A stretch of 64,000 nucleotides of DNA from Anaeramoeba flamelloides. Its lineage: Eukaryota > Metamonada > Anaeramoebidae. The notes beneath the pieces were generated by a model, which was not told the origin of the DNA, searched no databases, and was given only the letters and a program-made list of their open reading frames with translations. A program made the translations under genes and the position numbers. The DNA lies in contig JANTQA010000063.1 of NCBI GenBank assembly GCA_027625915.1, positions 8,141,501 to 8,205,500 on the forward strand. The letters are read 5' to 3'. How positions within the stretch are numbered: position 1 is the stretch's first letter; the number at the start of each line of letters is the position of its first letter. Of this stretch, positions 59,156 to 64,000 are shown piece after piece.

Positions 59156-59864
59156 TCATAGTTCCACCAATTTCGAAATTATTTCAAAACAGATTATTTT
59201 TCTTTAAAGAAGAAAGAAATGATATTTTCTGTTAAGAAGAAAAATTACAAAAATAGACTTTAAAAATAAATTTCACTAAGTTCTAAACTAAAACTACTCC
59301 CTTTTGAAAACTATTTATATTCATAAAAATTACAATCCGTATTTAAAATGTGAAAAAATACCCTCTAAAAGATTAGATTTGAATTCAATCTTTTCTATTT
59401 GTCAAAATAATAGAAGCAAAAAATAAAACAGTTATATTAAAAAGTTACACCAAATACTCTTTTAAAGCCCATAAAAATTCAATTTATAAAATAAATATCT
59501 AATTTTTTTATTTGTGTATTTTTCATTAATAATTAATAAATCAATCTTGATTATTTCAATGAATTTGGTTATTAATAACTCACTAATTAAACATATCAAT
59601 AATTTTTAATTATTTAATCGAATTTTTTAAAATGTTTTCAAACAAATATAAAAATTACAAATTAATAATTTTTAGATAAAAAAAAGCAAAAAGATATCAC
59701 AAAAAAAAATGATTTTAATAAGAAAAGTTCCTTTGTTTATACTCTGAATATTTGAAAAAAAAATATAACTGATTCTTCTAAATTTGAATAAATTTTGATA
59801 AATACTAGTTCATAAAATAAATGATCAATTTTTTTCTTATCTTTGAGGATTTAACATTAGATCA
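59156..59864. other. AT-rich spacer, nothing recognised
   Basis: No gene or shared repeat. Confidence 0.4.
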
Positions 59865-60000
59865 ATTTTTCTTGAATTTGTAAAAGAAGACAAACCTTAA
59901 ACGTTATTTGTTCATACAAATTCTCATAAATTACTAAAAGTGAGATTTCATCAAAATAAAATTGTTTTAATATTTTTTTCGTTTTTCTGATATAATCAAA
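59865..60000. repeat. Partial family L repeat, inverted
   Basis: Reverse-complemented, it carries ATCTCACTTTTAGTAATTT, GAGAATTTGTATGAACAA and AACGTT-type words in the order seen at 17830-17900 and 40780-40830. Abuts the F element at 60017. Confidence 0.5.
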
Positions 60001-60016
60001 ATAAATCAAACAAATA

Positions 60017-60437
60017 ATCGTTGGGAAAAAAAGTGAAACTGGAAAAAAAGTGAAACATGATTTTTAATTGGGTACATTACTGAAAATTCAAAGTAAGATC
60101 AATCAAAAAAAGAATAAATAAATAAATAAATCAAGGCAAAATGAAGTATTCGTCATAATAACAGTTTTTTAAATACTACCTTTTGGTATCAGCTTTTCTT
60201 TAATTGATCAATTATTAAAAATTTGTTCGAAAAATTAACTTTTTTTGCGATCTCCAAAACCACACCTTGAATTTTGATAAATCAAGTAGATTTAAATTGT
60301 ATTTGTTGGTTGATTGACAATAATATAATGGGTTATTATATGAAGTTATTTGGTTTCTTCTTTTTATTGATTTTACTTTTCATTTCCAGTAATGTTCCCA
60401 ATTAAAAACTGTGTTTCACTTTTTTTCCAAAACGGTA
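60017..60437. mobile_element. Family F MITE, about 420 bp
   Basis: Left TCGTTGGGAAAAAAAGTGAA then ACTGGAAAAAAAGTGAAACA; right inverted CCGTTTTGGAAAAAAAGTGA then AACACAGTTTTTAATTGGGA. The interior resembles 57284-57729 in inverted orientation (AAGTAGATTTAAATTGTATT, ACTTTTCATTTCCAG). Borders are good to a few bases. Confidence 0.7.
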
Positions 60438-60834
60438 ATATCAGATCATTTTTGCTGAAAATTAATTGGGAAAAAAGAAAACTTCTTGTAAAATGAAAAA
60501 TTATTTTTACAAACTTGATAAATGAAGTTACTCCTCTAAGTTTTATTCTCGTCGTGTGTTATATGAACTCTATTACCTTTGGGAAAAAATAAATATAAGT
60601 TACTTGTCCCTTAAACTAAACCTTAATAAAAAAAATTTTCAAAATAACAGAAATTAGTCGGATGATCGAGATGTATCAAATAAATCTTATCACTGAGCCT
60701 TTTAAACATTTTTTAATTCCTAAACAGTCACAGCCGTGTAGTGGAATATTTGAAAGAATTTTCATCTACTTACTTGAAAATTTTAATTTGCTTTTTTTTC
60801 ATTTTTCATATTTTTTTATTATTTTGTTAAACAA
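60438..60834. other. Upstream flank of the RpiB gene
   Basis: AT-rich with no frame; should contain the promoter of the RpiB gene. Confidence 0.4.
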
Positions 60835-61465
60835 ATGAACAAAGTTGTTATTGCATCCGATCATGGTGGTTTTGCTTTAAAATTAGAAGTAATTAAACAC
60901 CTCAAATCTAAAAATATTGCAGTTGAAGATGTTGGAACACACAACGAAGAAAGTTGTGATTACCCAGATATTGCAGGTTTGTTATGTAAAAAAATTACGA
61001 ACGGTGAATATGGTAAATAATTGTTTTTTTTTTTAAAGTTTTCGGTATTTTGTTCAAATTTTTTCTAATTTTGAAATACGATCCTCTCAAAATTTCATGA
61101 TTTTTGTTGTTTTTAATTGACTAATTGGACTTTGATTCTTAAAACCAAACCAACAAAAAAAAAAAAAAAAAAAAACTTCAGAACGAGGTATTCTTATTTG
61201 CGGAACAGGAATTGGTATCTCGATTGCAGCCAACAAGCACAAAGGAATTTATTGTGCGGTAGTTCATGATCATTTTACTGCAAAAATGTGCGTACGTCAC
61301 AACAATGCAAATGTAATTGCATTTGGAGGTCGTGTAATTGGAATTGAAATTGCAAAAGAAATTGTTGACGTTTTTATTTCAGAAGAGTTCGAGTCTGGTA
61401 GACACAACAGAAGAGTAAACAAAATTAAAGAAATTGAAAAAAATCAAGAATCAATCAAAAATTAA
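60835..61465 (+). CDS. rpiB: Ribose-5-phosphate isomerase B, two exons, 153 aa
   Basis: Exon 1 is 60835-61012 (ATG, MNKVVIASDHGGFALKLEV, ends NGEYG plus one base). A 169-nt GT-AG intron (61013-61181, poly-A before CTTCAG) joins exon 2, 61182-61465, giving ERGILICGTGIGISIAANKH. This restores the RpiB/LacAB signature. Key features: ASDHGG at residues 8-13, SCDYPDIA near 43-50, the catalytic Cys in ILICGTGIG, HDHFTAKMCVRHNNANVIAFGGR and the C-terminal ESGRHNRRV. Length matches bacterial RpiB (about 150 aa). It interconverts ribose 5-phosphate and ribulose 5-phosphate in the cytosolic pentose phosphate pathway. RpiB is the bacterial type; in eukaryotes it is found mainly in some protists and fungi, so old lateral transfer followed by intron gain is likely. 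Confidence 0.96.
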
Positions 61466-61742
61466 AAAGATTTGAATCGAAAATACTCTCCTCAATTTGT
61501 TTATTCCAAATCACAAAAACTATGGCTTCATGATCGTTTTTATCTCCCATGGTTTGATCAAATTTGGTGTGCCAAACGATCGATATTTTTAGCAAAATAA
61601 ATTCTGTGACAAACAACAAAACTTACGATTTGCTCCATTTTTTTTTTTTTTCTTTTGAGATTTTTGAAAAGATTTAAGGTTCTAGTGACTGTCGTGAATC
61701 CCATTTCTGCCGAATGGGACTACTCACTCTCGAAAAATGATA
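61466..61742. other. 3' flank of RpiB, relatively GC-rich
   Basis: Contains an 8-bp inverted pair (GATCGTTT at 61532-61539 and AAACGATC at 61574-61581) and a CCCATT/AATGGG hairpin near 61700-61720. No RNA family recognised. Confidence 0.3.
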
Positions 61743-61909
61743 CTGATATTTGAAATTTAAAGGGGAAAAATTTTCACTTACTATTTTCAATTTCCTTTTT
61801 CAATCAAAGACACAAATTACAGCCTACCTCTTTTCGGAACTCAATTTATAAAAGCAAAATATGGGAAAGTGAAGTGAAATTTTTTTCCCATTTATAATTC
61901 AAATATCAG
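61743..61909. mobile_element. Family E MITE, 167 bp
   Basis: TA at 61741-61742 and 61910-61911. Left CTGATATTTGAAATTTAAAG; right inverted CTGATATTTGAATTATAAAT then GGGAAAAAAATTTCACTTC. Same layout as 17159-17332. Confidence 0.75.
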
Positions 61910-62079
61910 TATTTAGGTTAAAAATTGGATTAATAGTTATTTCAAAAATTTAAATTTCCAGCAGATTATCTTTTTTCAATTCAAAATTCTTCCTTTCCTA
62001 AATGGCATAGTCAGAATTCTGGCTCTGTCACGAAGGATCCTTAGTTAATCCAAAATATTTTATAGCACAAAAAAAGACC

Positions 62080-62191
62080 AAACAAATTGATAGAGATCAC
62101 AAATTTCAATCCAAATCTTTTGAAAACTCTTTTTGGAAAAGAAAAGGAAAATGAAGCGAATTTTTTATTCCATTTATTATTTAAATAACAG
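62080..62191. repeat. Partial family E element, right arm only
   Basis: Ends TTCCATTTATTATTTAAATAACAG before TA when read in short words (CATTTATTATTTAAATAACAG), preceded by GAAAATGAAGCGAA. Left arm not found. Confidence 0.45.
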
Positions 62192-62755
62192 TAATGTTAA
62201 AGTAGATTTCTTAGAGTTGAAAAATGGTGTTATGAAATATTCGTAAAGAATAAAAGTTTGAAATAAAAAAAATAATTGAATGATCAGAAAAATAAAAAAA
62301 TTAAAAGTATTTCAAAATACACAAATTCAATAAACACTAAATAAAAAAAAAATTCAAAGTATTCTTCATGTCTAAATTCAAATAACTAAAAGAAATAGAA
62401 TCAAAGAATCTCAATAATAATTAAAAAAATTCAAAGTTTTTCAATTTCAAAACCTGAAAGATCAAAAGAAAAAAATACTGATTTCTTGTTGGGTATTTCT
62501 ACCTGCCTCGATTTCAACAACATGGTCAACCGTTTTCATTACATTAGAAAGGATTTAATTCAATCTGACCCAATCCGTGATTGTTCTAAAACTTATTCTA
62601 TTTCAAAAGGAATATTGTTATGGGATTCTTTTTGTTAAATTAACTTATTTTTCTCCATTTCAAAAATCCAAAAAAATAAAAATCAAATTATTATAAAAAA
62701 GTGCCCATAATTTTTTTTTTTTTTTATTTTGAAGGGGGGGAATTAATTTCCTCTT
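62192..62755. other. AT-rich spacer, nothing recognised
   Basis: Ends with a run of eight G near 62737. No gene or shared repeat recognised. Confidence 0.4.
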
Positions 62756-63230
62756 ACAGCCGTTAGGTTTTTTTTTTAATTTAAGAAATAAACAGAAAAT
62801 TTATTTAATTCTCACTTTATTTCTTAAATTAAAAAAAAAACACCGTTAGGTTTTCCAGAATTTTAAAGAATTGAGTAAAATCTTTGATTTTTCTATATTC
62901 TCTTGAATTTTGGAAAAGTGTAGTTAGCTGTTCTCAAGTTTTCTGTTTATTTGTGAAGTGTTTTATAGATTTTCGTTAGGTTTTCTTTGATTTTTCTGTT
63001 TATTTGTGAAGTGTTCTATAGATTTTCGGTTTAGTTTTTTTGAATTTTCTGTTTATTTGTGAAGTGTTCTAGGTTTTTTTTACTTTTTGAAATAAACAGA
63101 AAATTTCAAAAATTTTCGGTTTATTTCAAAAAATAAAAAAAACCCTAACGAAAATCAATAGATTTTACAAATAAAATAGAAAACCTCAAGAAAACATAGG
63201 CACTTGACGGCGCTTTACGGCACTTACCCG
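62756..63230. repeat. Family J repeat with hairpins and a threefold tandem unit
   Basis: Two hairpins: TTTTAATTTAAGAAATAAA with its inverted copy at 62768-62837, and GAAATAAAC/GTTTATTTC at 63088-63128. Between them CTGTTTATTTGTGAAGTGTT occurs three times with a unit of about 55 bp (about 62940-63075). The end is CACTTGACGGCG then TTTACGGCACTT, shared with 20930. No coding frame. The structure may reflect several J ends in tandem. Confidence 0.55.
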
Positions 63231-63254
63231 AATTCCTAAATTTTTGTTTAGAAA

Positions 63255-63600
63255 TTTCAATAAAGAATCATAATTCTCTTTATCATTAACAAATGATAAA
63301 ATAAACAATGATTCTTTATTTCGAATAATATTTAAGATCTTATTCTTGTTATTTTTGTTAATTTGAATTATATCTTTAATCCAAATTATTCAATTTTCTT
63401 TATAGAATGGCTAGTCCCATAAAAAATTATCGATATCTTCAGCTGTATCTAGGTTTAAATATTTTTTACATCAATTGCTAAATTTTGTTTTTGTTTTATT
63501 CTTATCAGAAACAAAAAAAGTGCCTTTAAATACAGTTTGAAAAAGGTATGATTGAATTCAAAGTAATAATAAAGATTGGTTTAAAATTAAAAATGGGTGT
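63255..63600 (-). mobile_element. LINE fragment: C-terminal region
   Basis: On the minus strand it reads LFQTVFKGTFFVSDKNK then CKKYLNLDTAEDIDNFLWD, aligning with KFCTLCLKYQ and ENIDHFLWVCPS of the LINE near 51800-51920. Two cysteine positions of the zinc-knuckle-like pattern are lost and stops are present. More diverged than the other LINE pieces. Confidence 0.6.
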
Positions 63601-64000
63601 AACCACTATTTCTTTTTTTTTTTTTTTTTCAAATATTTCATGGTGATACTTTGTTGATTTTTAGAAATTTCAACATATCAAACTTTTAATTTTAACATTA
63701 ACAAATTACTTTTACTTTTCTCTAAAAAATAATTATTATTTTGAGAAATTTTAAAATAAATTTTTAAATAAACAAAAAAGATACAAATTATGATTTTTTT
63801 TGTTTTTTTCTTACAATAAAAACAAGAATAGAGATCACTTTTAATCAATTTATCGAGTTTTTAATTACAATAATAATGAATTTTCCCATTTAAAAGAATT
63901 GAAAAAATTCAAAAAAAAAATTTTAAAAAATGTGAAAAATGACGAATAATTATTTTTTTTTTCAGGATTTTAAAAAAAAAATACAATAAGAAAACGGATT
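63601..64000. other. AT-rich end of window, nothing recognised
   Basis: Poly-T and poly-A runs, no gene or repeat identified up to the window edge. Confidence 0.4.

Noticed and set aside
1-64000. tRNA or rRNA genes
   Set aside because: I looked for GGTTCGA-type T-arm words and GC-rich cloverleaf stretches. The few hits (for example near 13385) are inside MITEs, so none is reported.

Overview
The window is nuclear DNA from a very AT-rich protist. By eye the intergenic sequence is about four-fifths A+T, with long A and T runs, and it uses the standard code with all three stop codons. The genes have GT-AG introns, acidic and Asn/Lys/Glu-rich low-complexity inserts, long coiled coils and Rho/Rac signalling. 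Together with a bacterial-type ribose-5-phosphate isomerase B, this suggests an amoeboid or anaerobic lineage. Anaeramoeba is my first guess, with Entamoeba- or Dictyostelium-like lineages as alternatives. That assignment is inference; there is no rRNA or tRNA gene here to settle it.

Eight protein genes are well supported, several only after joining exons across introns. In order: a 1246-aa coiled-coil protein (+, 6920-10660); a PH-domain protein in three exons (+, 14912-20110); an ankyrin-repeat protein in two exons (+, 22095-23038); a FAF1/UBX-like protein with UBL, UAS and UBX regions in two exons (-, 28945-25770); an unrecognised 895-aa helical protein (-, 33977-31290); a major facilitator transporter in three exons, one of them 29 nt (-, 39971-36450); a VASt-domain protein in two exons (+, 47673-49644); and a Rac GTPase in one exon (+, 55834-56415). 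A ninth, RpiB in two exons (+, 60835-61465), is also firm. Genes are sparse, lie on both strands and show no operon-like order. Six introns are 102-376 nt; two are 1.9 and 3.7 kb because they are full of transposon debris.

Most other recognisable sequence is mobile DNA. At least eight families of short inverted-repeat elements (MITEs) can be read by eye. Most are flanked by TA, the target of the IS630/Tc1/mariner group. Labels used below: A (about 475 bp), B (about 197 bp, almost a perfect hairpin), C (about 495 bp), D, E, F, G, K and M, plus larger or less certain repeats H, I, J and L. Several are nested: C inside A at 54.6-55.6 kb, and three MITEs inside one L repeat at 40.7-42.9 kb. An APE-endonuclease LINE is present as a 2.7-kb 5'-truncated copy with a 16-bp target-site duplication (51.6-54.3 kb) and as three smaller fragments.

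The protein genes do not form a pathway. They are a mixed housekeeping and signalling set: actin and polarity signalling (Rac, perhaps the PH protein), ubiquitin/p97 function (UBX protein), lipid handling (VASt), solute export (MFS) and pentose phosphate metabolism (RpiB). I see no CRISPR array, no prokaryotic defence locus and no clear new gene system. The most unusual structure is the dense, datable layering of TA-inserting MITEs and its effect on intron size, and the 29-nt microexon.
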